A stretch of 64,000 bases of DNA, from contig NZ_CP108529.1 in the NCBI RefSeq assembly GCF_036002945.1, forward strand, positions 8,985,001 to 9,049,000. Direction: 5' to 3'. The notes under the pieces are model-generated. The model was not told where the DNA came from. It ran no database searches and saw only the letters and a list, made by a program, of their open reading frames with translations. The DNA comes from Streptomyces sp. NBC_01224. GTDB lineage: Bacteria > Actinomycetota > Actinomycetes > Streptomycetales > Streptomycetaceae. The position numbers were made by a program, and so were the translations under genes. This document shows positions 44,307-52,236 of the stretch, piece after piece (position 1 is the first letter of the stretch; each line of letters starts with the position of its first letter).

Positions 44307-44564
44307 CTAGCGGCGAACTCCGTCGCAGCCTTCGTCGTCGTCCGGGTCATTCTCTCTGTTCTCCTGCAGTTGGTTCTGGTCCAACTCTGGGGGATCGAAG
44401 CGCTTCGCCCTGTCCAGTTCGTCGCGTACCTCCACGTAGGATTGGATCACCGAGATGATCCTTTCCTTCAGTAGCTCGACTTCGTCGAGCACTCGATGGA
44501 AGCCGTACAGCACGGCCAGGATCATCGTAACGATGACGTAGATGTTCACTTGCTCTCGTTCCAC
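44307..44564 (-). CDS. 85-aa single-TM coiled-coil protein
   Basis: GTG 44564 with GGAGAG about 10 bases upstream opens a membrane segment (VNIYVIVTMILAVLYGFHRV), a coiled coil (LDEVELLKERIISVIQSYVE, VRDELDRAKRF) and an acidic tail (ENDPDDDEGCDGVRR). A longer in-frame reading to 44816 lacks a better start. No family known. It precedes the FxsB fragment by a few bases on the same strand. Confidence 0.55.
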   Translation of the reverse strand: MEREQVNIYVIVTMILAVLYGFHRVLDEVELLKERIISVIQSYVEVRDELDRAKRFDPPELDQNQLQENRENDPDDDEGCDGVRR

Positions 44565-44579
44565 GTTGGCGACTCTCCG

Positions 44580-44606
44580 CCAGCACCAGCAACATTCTGG
44601 TGCTGG
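44580..44606 (-). promoter_or_regulatory. stem-loop at ribosome site of 85-aa gene
   Basis: CCAGCACCAG-CAACATT-CTGGTGCTGG is a perfect 10-bp stem immediately upstream of the GGAGAG site. It could modulate translation or end an upstream transcript. Confidence 0.5.
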
Positions 44607-44716
44607 TGCGTTGAAGGTACGAAGTAGCGCCGCCGGCAGCAAGTTCTGGCCAACGATTCTTTCGGTGTAATCGTTGGATGATCTTGTCCGGGCCGCGATG
44701 CCGCCAGCTCCAAACG

Positions 44717-44767
44717 CAACAAATACCCCATCCTGGCCCATTGCGGACCGGGAGGGGGTATTTGTTG
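44717..44767. repeat. 13-bp inverted repeat around 25-bp loop
   Basis: CAACAAATACCCC at 44717-44729 and its exact complement at 44755-44767. The AT-rich ends and position upstream of the minus-strand gene suggest an operator or the end of a lost mobile element. Confidence 0.55.
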
Positions 44768-44937
44768 TTTGACCCAAAGGTGGCATGAACATGGTCGTAT
44801 TCGTTAATTCATTCAAGGTCGTTCTCTCATACTCCCCCGAGACGTACCTCTACATAGCGCTGACGAGAACTTGTCCCTACGGGCACTGTTCCTGGTTCCC
44901 CCTCTAAGGGCTGTCCCGTAAGTGATCTTGCTCTGCG

Positions 44938-45717
44938 GTGATCTCGACCGTGTCAGGCGTGATCACGGCGTCCGAGCCGTTCTGGATAGCTCCGTTCACC
45001 GGTCTGAGTCCCCGCGTCTTCGGCAGGTTGGTGACCGCGCTGCGACGCGAGGGTGCCGACTCTCCGGGCCGGGGCCGGCCGTGGAAGCTGTCGTTGGAGG
45101 ACCGGGTGCTGCTGGTCGCCACGTACTGGCGGACGAACTTGACGATGCGGCAACTGGCCCTGCTGTTCGGGGTGTCGAAGTCGGCCGTGGACCGGGTGAT
45201 CGACGACCTCGGCCCGAGGTTTGCACTGCATCCCCGCCAGCGGTTCGCCAAGGACGCGGTGCTGATCGTGGACGGCACCCTGGTGCCCACCCGGGACCAT
45301 AAGGTGGCCGAGCAGTCGAAGAACTATCGCTATTCCACCAACCATCAGGTGGTCATCGACGCCGACACCCGCCTGGTCGTGGTGGTCGGCCGGCCGTTGC
45401 CGGGCAATCGCAACGACTGCCGGGCCTGGGCGGAGTCCGGCGCGAAGGCCGCCGTCGGCAACACGATGACCATCGCCGATGGCGGCTACCCGGGCACTGG
45501 GCTCGTAATGCCGCATCGCCGCCGCAAGGGGGAGGATCTGCCCGACTGGGAACAGGAACACAACAAGTCTCACAAGTCGGTTCGCGCCCGCGTCGAGCAC
45601 GCCTTCGCCCGGATGAAGACCTGGAAGATCCTGCGCGACTGCCGCCTGAGAGGCGATGGAGTGCAGCACGCGATGCACGGCATCGCCCGCCTGCACAACC
45701 TGGCCCTCACCGGATAG
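44938..45717 (+). CDS. IS5-family transposase
   Basis: A 259-aa single-frame transposase: helix-turn-helix LTMRQLALLFGVSKSAVDRV, Asp in VLIVDGTLVPTRDH, Asp in TIADGGYPGTGL, and Glu in VRARVEHAFARMKTWKILRD. All catalytic positions are present and the frame is open, so it may be active. A hairpin (GCCCC...GGGGC, about 45717-45741) follows the stop. Confidence 0.9.
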   Translation: MISTVSGVITASEPFWIAPFTGLSPRVFGRLVTALRREGADSPGRGRPWKLSLEDRVLLVATYWRTNLTMRQLALLFGVSKSAVDRVIDDLGPRFALHPRQRFAKDAVLIVDGTLVPTRDHKVAEQSKNYRYSTNHQVVIDADTRLVVVVGRPLPGNRNDCRAWAESGAKAAVGNTMTIADGGYPGTGLVMPHRRRKGEDLPDWEQEHNKSHKSVRARVEHAFARMKTWKILRDCRLRGDGVQHAMHGIARLHNLALTG

Positions 45718-45855
45718 CCCCACCTTGCAGGGGAGCGGGGCCGCCTTGCCCGAATGGCGTCGCACGGTAGCTGTCCTCGGACAGCGCACTTGGACCGATT
45801 GTCGTCGAAGCTGGATCTCGGGCTCTTGTCAGTGGAGTGCGCTTTCCTGTCCTCC

Positions 45856-46653
45856 ATGGAGTTCACTCATTCGATGCTCAACAACCTGCTGGACCGGATT
45901 CCCCGGCCGAGCGGGGTTCTGTACCTCTCGCAGGACATCGACCCCCACGCGCTGGTCAAGAAGCTGGCTTCCCGCCACGGGGCACCACGGACCCTGGTCC
46001 TGGACGGCATCACGGACCCGGGCGTGAGCGAGGTTCATGGCGCAGGTCTCCTCGACTTCCTCGAAGGCCGTGCCGAGACGGTAGTGGCCTGGGCCCATGC
46101 AGGGCAGTGGCTCGGCGCGGGGACCGCACTGGATGCGCAGGGCGACATCGTGCCGGTGCTGGCAGTCACCCCGCGGCAGGTACAAGCGCTGCCCGCGGGG
46201 ATCGCCGGCCAGGACGAAGACTGGGTCGAGCGGCTCATCGGCATCACCGGCTGGATCCTGCCGCCCCAGCGACCGGACGTCGACTGGGCGCAGATCGAGG
46301 CGCGCATGGGCGCGCGTCTTCCCCGCGACTACAAGCGCATGGTGGAGACGTTCGGGGAGGGTGCCTTCGACGCGTACCTCCATCTGAACCAGGAACCGTG
46401 GACCGACTTGAAGAAGGACGGCCTGCTTGTCTGGGCAAACACCGAGCACGAGAATCTGTACTGCTGGCAGATCGACGACGGAGACCCTGACCACTGGCCC
46501 GTCACCATGCGGGCATTCGACGGCGAGAACGTCGCCTTCGAATGTTCAACCGCAGAGTTCGTCTGCCGCATCCTCCTTGAGAAGGACCATCCCTTCACGA
46601 TGGCCCACTACTTCGACACCCACTGGTTCATGACCTATCGCACGAACGAATGA
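45856..46653 (+). CDS. SMI1/KNR4 (SUKH) domain protein
   Basis: About 265 aa from MEFTHSMLNN; in-frame starts upstream (45754) or at 45874 are possible, as no strong ribosome site is visible. The C-terminal half is a SUKH fold: VDWAQIEARMGARLPRDYKR, MVETFGEGAFDAYLHL, LLVWANTEHENLYCWQIDDG and VTMRAFDGENVAFECSTAEF. SUKH proteins are immunity proteins of polymorphic toxins. Its place between IS5-type inverted repeats makes it a candidate mobile immunity gene. Confidence 0.75.
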   Translation: MEFTHSMLNNLLDRIPRPSGVLYLSQDIDPHALVKKLASRHGAPRTLVLDGITDPGVSEVHGAGLLDFLEGRAETVVAWAHAGQWLGAGTALDAQGDIVPVLAVTPRQVQALPAGIAGQDEDWVERLIGITGWILPPQRPDVDWAQIEARMGARLPRDYKRMVETFGEGAFDAYLHLNQEPWTDLKKDGLLVWANTEHENLYCWQIDDGDPDHWPVTMRAFDGENVAFECSTAEFVCRILLEKDHPFTMAHYFDTHWFMTYRTNE

Positions 46654-46726
46654 AGCCTCACGGCCACGGCCAAGGCCACGCAGGAAACCGGTCCAAGTTC
46701 AGTGGCAACCGATCCAGGGCGGATGG

Positions 46727-47398
46727 TTACGGGACAGCCTTTAGGGAGAGAGCCTGAGTTACCTGCATTTCGGTGAGGGTGGCGCTGTTGCGGAGGCAGT
46801 AGTCCAGAAAATCCCGGTCATGCCTTCTTCCCTCCTCGTCCTTGCGTGCCCACTCGACGAGGAATTCCCAGGCTACGTACGCCGCGCTATGACGATCGTC
46901 GGTGCAATCTTCTGGGTCGCCGGGACACCAGCCTGCTTCCAGGGAGCTGATTGTCGCGCGCAATACCGCGCGATCGAGCGCGCAGCGTTCCAAGAGGCGG
47001 CATTGCGAGAGAAGGCACTCTGCGGCTGTAAGGACATCAGGAGGGGCGAGGAGCTCCAGTGAGGCGTAACGGGTTTCCACCGGGATAGCGTGCTTGGCCA
47101 CGAGCGCCTGGCGTTCATCGTGATTGAGGCTCGGGAGTCGCTTCACCACACCCACCAGGGTGTCGGAGACGCTCAGGAACTCCATGCACGCGCTGCCGAG
47201 TGCAATGTGCCGTTGCTGATCCCGGTTGAGGAGGCTCTGGGTCTGTACCGCCGAGATGGTCGTGTCGGCCTGGATACGCCCGGCGAGGAGCGCGGCAGAC
47301 GTTGCGCCTTCTGCGCTGCGCTTGGTCCACCATGCTGCGACTACGGCAGTGGGAACGGAGAGAAGGGCTGCGATCGCACCCAGGTCGACCATGTCCAT
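46727..47398 (-). CDS. 223-aa membrane-anchored hypothetical protein
   Basis: An N-terminal membrane segment (LGAIAALLSVPTAVVAAWW) is followed by a helical cytosolic part (SAVQTQSLLNRDQQRHIALG, LLAPPDVLTAAECLLSQCRL, EFLVEWARKDEEGRRHDRDF). No family is recognised. Its stop codon TAA lies inside the IS inverted repeat at 46727-46739 (KAVP then stop), so the original C-terminus may have been replaced by IS sequence. Most of the gene is repeated at 57920-58438 in broken form. Confidence 0.65.
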   Translation of the reverse strand: MDMVDLGAIAALLSVPTAVVAAWWTKRSAEGATSAALLAGRIQADTTISAVQTQSLLNRDQQRHIALGSACMEFLSVSDTLVGVVKRLPSLNHDERQALVAKHAIPVETRYASLELLAPPDVLTAAECLLSQCRLLERCALDRAVLRATISSLEAGWCPGDPEDCTDDRHSAAYVAWEFLVEWARKDEEGRRHDRDFLDYCLRNSATLTEMQVTQALSLKAVP

Positions 47399-47522
47399 AG
47401 ATCAATGCTGGGCGAAGAAGAGCTGCCGTGCGGGCAGTTCGGTGCAGATCGATAAGGTCGGACATTTGTTCCCGCTTGCCCTGCTGTTGAGGCGGTCCGT
47501 TTCGATGAGACGCCAGCAGCGT
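46880..47522. repeat. 643-bp direct repeat, copy 1
   Basis: Nearly identical to 57920-58560; I saw a few substitutions and a 2-bp deletion in copy 2. It covers most of the 223-aa gene, its upstream region and about 125 bp up to the reverse transcriptase junction. Ends: CGCCGCGCTATGACG and GACGCCAGCAGCGT. Confidence 0.9.
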
Positions 47523-48430
47523 CTGCTCACGAGTCCCAGTCACGGCGATCAGAAAGTCGTCCGCATACCGGATGAGCCGGTAGTTGGGCAGATTCTGCCG
47601 ACGTCGTCGGGCCCGCTGGCCCTGTGTGGAGTTCGGCCCGCCCGGGCCCGCCGCGATGAACTCATCGAGGACGGACAGGGCGATGTTGGCCAGCAGCGGC
47701 GAGAGAATCCCACCCTGCGGAGTGCCGGTGTCGGTGTCCTTGGACTGGCCGCCCTCGCTGAGGATGCCCGCCTTCAAGAACGCCTTCACCAGGTCAAGAA
47801 CGCGTCGGTCCCCGACTCGGCGGCGCTCCCGGCCCATCAGAGCCGTGTGGTCGATCGAGTCGAAACACGCCTCGATATCCCCCTCCACCATCCACTCATA
47901 GGAGCTCTTGGCGAAGTGGTGTGCCTCGGCGAGCGCGTCATGAGCCCGGCGTCTGGGGCGGAATCCGTAGGAACACGGGAGGAAATCCGCCTCAAAGATC
48001 GGCTCCAGCACCAGCTTCAGGGACGCCTGGACCACCCGGTCCCGCACGGTGGGGATCCCCAGCCGACGGCGCTTGGCCGTCCCCGGCTTGGGGATCGCCC
48101 GCTTCCCGCACGGGAAGCGGGCGGAAACTACGGTCCTTCAGGTCGGACCGCACTTCGTTGAGGAAGACCTCAACCCCTTGCCCGTCCTCTACGGAGCGGG
48201 CGGTCTGCCCGTCCACTCCGGCCGAGCGGGCGCCCTTGTTTCTTCGCACCCGAGCCCACGCGACCAGCAAGAACGCGGGATCGGCAACGAGATTGAACAG
48301 GTCATCGAACCGGCGATCACGATCGTCGGTCGCCCAACAGTGCAGCTTGGTCTACATCTCCAGTACCCGGCGCTCGGCCTTGAGCAGCGCGAACTCCAGC
48401 GCGTCGGTATTCACCAGCGGCCTCCCGGCA
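47523..48430 (-). pseudogene. group II intron reverse transcriptase/maturase
   Basis: Frames join as LVNTDALEFALLKAERRVLE, an in-frame stop, LLVAWARVRRNKGARSAGVD, then after a shift near 48110 MRDRVVQASLKLVLEPIFEA, DFLPCSYGFRPRRRAHDALA, SSYEWMVEGDIEACFDSIDH, TPQGGILSPLLANIALSVLD and LIRYADDFLIAVTG. The RYADD catalytic box is present but the thumb, maturase (X) and DNA-binding domains are lost. Confidence 0.85.
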
Positions 48431-49027
48431 TTGCAGCATCCTCCCTGCTGTCTTGCTGGCCCCCTTCGCCATGTACGGAGCTTTCCTCCGCTCGGACTAC
48501 TACGGGGCCTCCGCCCCACCTGCGGACCTCAGCCGGCAACGGGCCTGCCCTCGATCTCCGGACCGGATGCCCGGAAAGTGGGGGCGACCGCAGGCGGTTC
48601 CCACGTTCACCATGTGCCGATCGGCCAGGTCGGCGTCCCGCTACTACCCCGGCAGCATCGCCACGCCTACGCCGCAGACCTTCAGCGTGGCCTCCCCACC
48701 GGCAGTTGGAGACCGGCTTCGGAGTTGACCACCCCTGTCGAAGCGAGCGGTCACGCACTGCACCCCGGGCCCATATCCGCCAGATTTGAGCCCGGCGCAA
48801 GACTTACGGGGCTTTACACGGGTTCCTCTTCGTACGCCTTCTGGCCTTGCTTGCCGAACCCGACGCGTCTGGCAGTACCGCGCCGTCCCGGCGTTGTCAG
48901 GGCTGCTTTCCGTCCTCACCGGCGTTTCCCCGGCTCGGACTGCCCTCAGCTTCTACCCGGCCGCTGCGACGGCCCGGCGGTAGAGGTCTTCCACCTCCAC
49001 TCGGTCACATGGCGCCTCGTGGCGCAC
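47523..49027 (-). mobile_element. group II intron, 3' truncated
   Basis: The minus strand begins at 49027 with GTGCGCC, the group II 5' consensus (GUGYG), directly after the exon AAGAACTGCTGG of an IS701 transposase gene. About 500-600 bp without a gene (intron RNA domains) precede a reverse transcriptase frame that is cut off at 47523 by foreign DNA. The catalytic 3' domains V and VI are missing, so it cannot splice. The intron call rests on the reverse transcriptase plus the exact 5' junction. Confidence 0.7.
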
Positions 49028-49331
49028 CCAGCAGTTCTTGCGGCCCACCGGGCCAAGGAGCCCACGGACGTAGTCCCGCACCCGGCGCCGAGATTCCACG
49101 CGGGCAAAACGCCTTCCGATCCGCAAGAGCAGCTCAGCAAGTCCCTCTTCCCACACGCCCGTTGGTTCATGACTCATGCGAGCGAGCTGCCCGGAACGTT
49201 GCCACGACAAGCAGCGCGGCCACACCTTCGCGGGACGACCCGGCAAAGACCGCCCCACCCCCATTCCAGCCCACTACACTCCCCACACCCAAGCCGCTGA
49301 CCAGCACGAATGAAGAAGTCCGGCTGGAGTA
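49028..49331 (-). pseudogene. IS701-family element 5' part (intron host)
   Basis: The element end TACTCCAGCCGGAC starts at 49331 after CTAA. ATG 49177 opens SHEPTGVWEEGLAELLLRIG then RRFARVESRRRVRDYVRGLL and GPVGRKNCW, the start of an IS701 transposase. It is interrupted after the Trp codon by the group II intron. The rest of the element is gone. Confidence 0.75.
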
Positions 49332-49640
49332 TTAGTCCGCGACCTTGCTGCGGCTCTGATAGGCGAGGTCCTGATAGTCGGGGTGCCGGACCATCCAGGC
49401 GGTGATGAACGGGCACACCGAGAGCACGCGCAGCCCGTCCGCCCGCGCGGCATCCAGGCCCGCGCGGGCCAGCGCCGAGCCGACGCCCTGTCCGTTGAAC
49501 TCCGGGTCGACCTCGGTGTGCGTGAAGACGACAAGCGCGCTCTCGCTGGTGCGCAGGTACTCGGCGAAGCCGGCGAGCTGCCCGTCCACGCGGGCCTCGT
49601 AGCGGTGCGTGTCGGGGGAGTCAGTGATTTCGATAGTCAT
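49332..49640 (-). CDS. GNAT-type N-acetyltransferase (YjdJ-like)
   Basis: A 102-aa small acetyltransferase: YEARVDGQLAGFAEYLRTSE, VVFTHTEVDPEFNGQGVGSA (acetyl-CoA loop), LARAGLDAARADGLRVLSVC, PFITAWMVRHPDYQDL. GAAAGG stands before the ATG. Its TAA stop is part of the CTAA target of the adjacent IS701 remnant. The substrate is unknown. Confidence 0.88.
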   Translation of the reverse strand: MTIEITDSPDTHRYEARVDGQLAGFAEYLRTSESALVVFTHTEVDPEFNGQGVGSALARAGLDAARADGLRVLSVCPFITAWMVRHPDYQDLAYQSRSKVAD

Positions 49641-49709
49641 CGTGAGCCTTTCGGGCGTGGGGTCCGGTGTCCGGCCATGCGGAAATGTAGGTGCGAGGAG
49701 TTCGTACGG

Positions 49710-50219
49710 TCACCTGAGCGCCGGCTGTGGCGTGGCGGTCTGCCGTACGGGGTGCTTGCTAAGGATAGAGACCCGGTTGAAGGTGTTGATGGTGATCGCC
49801 GCCCAGATCACGGCGGAGATCTCGGCCTCGGTGAAGACCTCCCGGGCCGTCGCGTACGCCGACTCCTGCGCGGCGGCGTCGTCCAGGTTCGTCACCGCCT
49901 CGGCCAGGGCGAGTGCCGCCCGCTCCCGTACGGTGAACACCTCCGTGTCGCGCCAGCCCGGCAGGACTCCCAGGCGCATCGGGGACTCCCCGGCGCGCAG
50001 GGCCGTCCGGGTGTGGGCGTTGAGGCAGAAGGCGCAGCCGTTGAGCTGGGAGGCGCGGATGTTGACCAGTTCCAGCAGGGAGGGTTCCAGGCCGGCCGCG
50101 ACGGCTTCAGCATGCACCGCCTCGGCGGCGCGCCGGAACGCCTGGTACGACTCGGGCGAGGCCTTGTCGATGTAGACCCGTCGGGCACCCTGCTCCTGTA
50201 CAGCCGTAGCGTCACTCAC
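49710..50219 (-). CDS. carboxymuconolactone decarboxylase/AhpD-like protein
   Basis: A 169-aa CMD-family protein with the redox CxxC in LNGCAFCLNAHTRTALRAGE and helices LALAEAVTNLDDAAAQESAY. A GTG with AGGAGGGG upstream is the start; the longer frame upstream is rejected. Members of this type are AhpD-like peroxidase-linked enzymes. The gene lies just upstream of the GNAT gene on the same strand and is probably co-transcribed. Confidence 0.88.
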   Translation of the reverse strand: MSDATAVQEQGARRVYIDKASPESYQAFRRAAEAVHAEAVAAGLEPSLLELVNIRASQLNGCAFCLNAHTRTALRAGESPMRLGVLPGWRDTEVFTVRERAALALAEAVTNLDDAAAQESAYATAREVFTEAEISAVIWAAITINTFNRVSILSKHPVRQTATPQPALR

Positions 50220-50398
50220 CGCTCTGCCCCTCCTTTGCTTGGGCCGCCGGCTGATCGGAACGGCGACCCCGAAATCGCTCGGTTTAATATTCAATCACTT
50301 TTAGCGGGAGAACCAAAGGCAGACCCCAAGAGATCCCGAAGGGGCCGCGATGAGTGACGAGATGAACTTGCAAGACGGGTGGCGGAACGGGTGACGGG

Positions 50399-50872
50399 AT
50401 GAGCCGGGACCTGGCCGGATCCGGCGGCCGTGCAGGTGCTGTCCGCCCGCGAGGTGCCGCTCGGCAGCCGGACATCCACGGCCGCAGCCGCCCGCACCCC
50501 CCGCCCGGCACCACCGGACGACGTCCGGAACCGAAACAGCGCAGACGAGGACTGATCGGCAAATGGCGGGACCAGCCCGCCAACCCCTCCATGATCAAGG
50601 CGGCTGACCGGCTGGGCTACGACCTCAGCACCCACCGAGCCCAGCAGATCACGCTGGAGATGCTGGACTGGGCCGACACCGTGCTGACGATGGACGCCGC
50701 GGTCCTCGAAACGCTCCGCACGATCTGCACCGAGGACAACGCACAGAAGCTCGGCCTGTACCTCGGCAACCGCGACGTCCCTGACCCGATGGGCCAGGGC
50801 GACGACGTGTTCAACGATTGCGCCGTGCTGATCGAGACCGGCACGGCCCTGCACTTCGGCCGTCTCCCGTAA
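50399..50872 (+). pseudogene. low-molecular-weight phosphatase-like, N-terminus degraded
   Basis: The last 95 codons match the C-terminal half of LMW phosphatases: MIKAADRLGYDLSTHRAQQI, MLDWADTVLTMDAAVLETLR, YLGNRDVPDPMGQGDDVFND (the general-acid DP loop). The N-terminal CxxxxxR loop is missing; upstream codons are Arg/Pro-rich and a shift near 50545 separates RNSADED-like residues. The active site is therefore absent. Confidence 0.6.
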
Positions 50873-50885
50873 CGCCCCGCGCCGG

Positions 50886-51449
50886 TCAGCCGGACGCAGC
50901 GGACAGGATCACGTCCACGAGCCTGTCCGCCGCGTCAGGCCTCCCGTGCGCACGGGCCCGTTCCGCCATCGCCACCCGCCGTACGGGGTCGGTGAGCAGC
51001 GGGCCGGTCGCGTCCTTGAGCCGGTCGGCGCTGACATCACCCAGCAGGGCAACGGCCGCACCGGCCTCTTCGGGGTGGCGGGCGTTGTGCGACTGCTCGT
51101 TCCCGGCCGAGGTGGCGAGCGGGATGAACACAGCCGGTTTGCCCAGCGCGGTCAGCTCGGCGAGTGTCCCGGCGCCGCTACGGGACACCACGACGTCGGC
51201 CAGTGCCAGCACGTCGGGGAGCTCCGGGCCGACGAACCCGGCGAGATAGTAGCGGCCCGCCAGCTCCGGCGGCAGACCCGTCGCGTGCTGCCGCAGGCCC
51301 TCGACGTTGGCTGGCCCGCACTGGTGGACCGCGTTCGCGCGCTCCAGCAGCCACGTCAGCGAGTCCCGCACGACGTCGTTGATCTGCTGCGAGCCCTGTG
51401 CGCCGCCGGTGACGTACACGGTCGGCAGACGCCGTGCAGCCAGGGGCAT
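50886..51449 (-). pseudogene. MurG-like glycosyltransferase, 5' truncated
   Basis: Reads RLPTVYVTGGAQGSQQINDV, PDVLALADVVVSRSGAGTLA then ELTALGKPAVFIPLATSAGN and EQSHNARHPEEAGAAVALLG. These are the UDP-GlcNAc-binding motifs of the C-terminal domain of MurG-like transferases. The acceptor-binding N-terminal half is lost at the junction with IS3 sequence near 51450. Confidence 0.75.
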
Positions 51450-51729
51450 CCCCGTACACGCACCACCACTTCAGTCGCGACTGCGACGACGGGACGTGGT
51501 GCGACTCCCTCGCCGGGGCCGCACGTCGCGGCATTCCGCAGCGCGCCACTCGCGTGACGGACCGTCAGTAGTCGCTGCCTTCGGTGATGGTTCGTCAGGA
51601 AGGGTCCGCGCACGTTGCATGCGACTGGCGGACCGTCGACGGCCGGGCCGTAGGCGGGTGATCGCCGATCGCCTCGACGTGGCAGGAGTGACGGGTGTGC
51701 CGGACAGTGGACGCAGGAGGCTTCCTTTC
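51450..51729. other. unassigned segment between MurG and IS3 pieces
   Basis: No gene supported. Several short GACGGACCGTC-like dyads occur (for example near 51555 and 51635), of unknown meaning. Confidence 0.3.
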
Positions 51730-52236
51730 TCGCGGAGCTCGGCCGTCGCTCGCGGGGAGCCGTAGGCGCCGTCGGACTCGCCGTGGACCTCGCGGATCTC
51801 CTCGGCCAGGATCCGGTCCTCCCGCTGCCGGGTGGCCCGGGCCTCGGCGCCGGCGAGCCACTTGTAGTAGCTGGACCGGTTCACGTCCAGGACTTGGCAG
51901 AGCCGCTTCACCTCGTAGGTGTTCCGATGGTCGTCAACGAACCGGAAGCGGCTCCTCACCAGTTCGTCTCTCGGGCGAAATACTTGGCCGCCTTGCGGAG
52001 GATGTCCCGCTCGGTGGCGAGCTTGCGCTCACTTGCCTCAAGCTCGGCCACCCGGGCCTCCAACTGCCGCACCCGCTCGTCCGGATCAGCGGACGGCACC
52101 GCCTCCCGAGGCCGGGCGCCCGGCTTCGCAATTGCCGCGGTGATGCCACGGCGTTCGCGGTCCCGCGGCACCCACTCACGCAGAGTCGCCCGGTTGACGC
52201 CCAGGTCAGCAGCGATGCTCTTGTAGATCGCCCCGG
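51730..52236 (-). pseudogene. IS3-family remnant: OrfA end and OrfB start
   Basis: OrfA C-terminal part (YKSIAADLGVNRATLREWVP, coiled coil VRQLEARVAELEASERKLAT, ILRKAAKYFARETNW) overlaps the OrfB start (MRSRFRFVDDHRNTYEVKRL, CQVLDVNRSSYYKWLAGAEA, REVHGESDGAYGSPRATAEL). OrfA is cut at its 5' end by the IS4 gene and OrfB stops making sense after ELREKG. No catalytic core remains. Confidence 0.75.

Larger units (their letters stand above)
44909..46739 (+). mobile_element. IS5-type element carrying a SUKH passenger
   Basis: GGCTGTCCCGTAA at 44909-44921 and its exact complement at 46727-46739 bracket an IS5-type transposase gene and a second gene for an SMI1/KNR4 protein. No clear target duplication is visible outside the repeats, so it is also possible that the right repeat belongs to another, deleted copy. 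Confidence 0.6.

Noticed and set aside
47921-49300. 459-codon plus-strand frame across the intron
   Set aside because: Antisense to the reverse transcriptase, intron RNA and IS701 start; composition is Pro/Arg/Ser-rich without domains.
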